From Myxococcota bacterium (GTDB lineage: Bacteria > Myxococcota_A > Polyangia > Polyangiales > JANWZI01): 36,607 nucleotides of DNA. A program made the translations under genes and the position numbers. The stretch spans positions 1 to 36,607 of the forward strand of contig JANWZI010000035.1 in NCBI GenBank assembly GCA_025054695.1. The letters are read 5' to 3'. The notes below the pieces were generated by a model. That model saw only the letters and a list, made by a program, of their open reading frames with translations, was not told where the DNA came from and did not search any database. Below, piece by piece: positions 36,221 to 36,607 of this stretch (within the stretch, counting starts at the first letter, position 1; the number at the start of each line of letters is the position of its first letter).

Positions 36221-36607
36221 CCCGCCGCGAGCGGCGCACCACCGCCCGCTTGGACTCGTCGCCACACTGCTCGCGCTCCAACCGGCCGCGGCCGCCGAGG
36301 CCCAGCTCGACGAGGACGAAAACGGGCCAGCGCCTGCGCGTGCGGCGCCGGCCGCCACCCAGGCGGGCGAGGCAATCGCCTCCGTCCATGTGGTCGCGGT
36401 CGCCGCCGATCCGGCGCTTTCCGTGGCCGCGGCGCGGGCGCAGTCCGCAATTCGCGCGGCGCTACGCGCGACACGAGGAGTGTCGTGGCAAACCGCGGAC
36501 CTACGGCTCCGTGGCGGTGAATCGGACGCGCTCGATCGACTGGAGCAGGCCCGCGTCCGGATCGAGGAAGGCCGACAGGCTTACCTCGACTTGGATCTGG
36601 AGCGCGC
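36210..36607 (+). CDS. Exported protein, 5' part (runs off window)
   Basis: The frame is open from a GTG at 36210 to the window end (132 codons visible). The GTG lies inside the end of the previous gene. The N-terminus looks like a signal peptide ('HHRPLGLVATLLALQPAAAAEAQ'), followed by an acidic/Ala/Pro stretch and an alpha/beta segment ('ASVHVVAVAADPALSVAAARAQSAIRAALRA'). It ends in a helix 'ALDRLEQARVRIEEGRQAYLDLDLERA', of the sort that starts the TPR-like domain of many myxobacterial PEGA or TPR lipoproteins. The full protein is likely periplasmic or secreted. Confidence 0.55.
   Translation, partial: MRADPPRAAHHRPLGLVATLLALQPAAAAEAQLDEDENGPAPARAAPAATQAGEAIASVHVVAVAADPALSVAAARAQSAIRAALRATRGVSWQTADLRLRGGESDALDRLEQARVRIEEGRQAYLDLDLER

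Overview
The window is very GC-rich, densely packed DNA from what looks like a myxobacterium (Myxococcota, probably a polyangial lineage). The main clues are a FrzS-like pseudo-receiver coiled-coil protein, an AgmX/PglI C-terminal domain, two PATAN/DUF4388 multidomain signalling proteins, cysteine-rich 'CGGC...' lipoproteins, an OmpA protein with thrombospondin type 3 calcium-binding repeats, and two ECF sigma/anti-sigma pairs. No rRNA, convincing tRNA, CRISPR array, integrase or IS transposase is visible.

Layout. 1-4781 (+): the end of a Cys-rich exported protein, an ECF sigma factor with its zinc-finger anti-sigma factor, and the FrzS-like protein. 5022-14048 (-): a very large HPt-like/REC/REC/PATAN/TM/PEGA protein, an exported beta-rich protein, leuS with an unusual insertion, and queG. 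14292-16948 (-): a Cys-rich lipoprotein translationally coupled to an OmpA/TSP3 protein. 17271-22601 (-): a tightly coupled MoxR operon (DUF4129 membrane protein, DUF4350 protein, MoxR ATPase, DUF58 protein). 22951-25101 (-): an MshEN-like/degenerate HD-GYP/REC/PATAN protein. 25493-28154 (+): a small lipoprotein coupled to an MlaE-type permease, then a double-FHA tail-anchored protein. 28306-29967 (-): a large Cys-repeat lipoprotein. 30102-31826 (+): an acyl-CoA mutase large subunit carrying the isobutyryl-CoA mutase signature. 31873-32643 (-): rnc. 33033-36607 (+): a second ECF sigma factor coupled to an anti-sigma/FecR/AgmX fusion, two small proteins of unknown function, and the start of an exported protein cut by the window edge.

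The most unusual feature is between the genes. Of 13 gaps of about 150 bp or more, 11 clearly and a twelfth weakly contain a tract of a degenerate hexamer, CGAGNC (GAGTCC/GAGCCC/GAGACC units), in either orientation. Several tracts share flanks. One end is a 'head' (roughly GGTTGGTTGACG, then GGCCGAG, then GTGTTGCGA). The other end is a 'tail' (roughly AGCGCGATCAACCAAAC). Head and tail are imperfect inverted repeats around TTGGTTGA/TCAACCAA. The result looks like a dispersed, MITE-like or REP-like family of intergenic elements with a hexamer core. It contains no stop codons in any frame, so it creates many long false ORFs. This is my main candidate for an undescribed system; its function is unknown.

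Functionally the window combines envelope and surface proteins, signal transduction with several decayed or altered phospho-sites, and a few housekeeping genes (leuS, queG, rnc). All function calls come from motif reading; no database search was possible.
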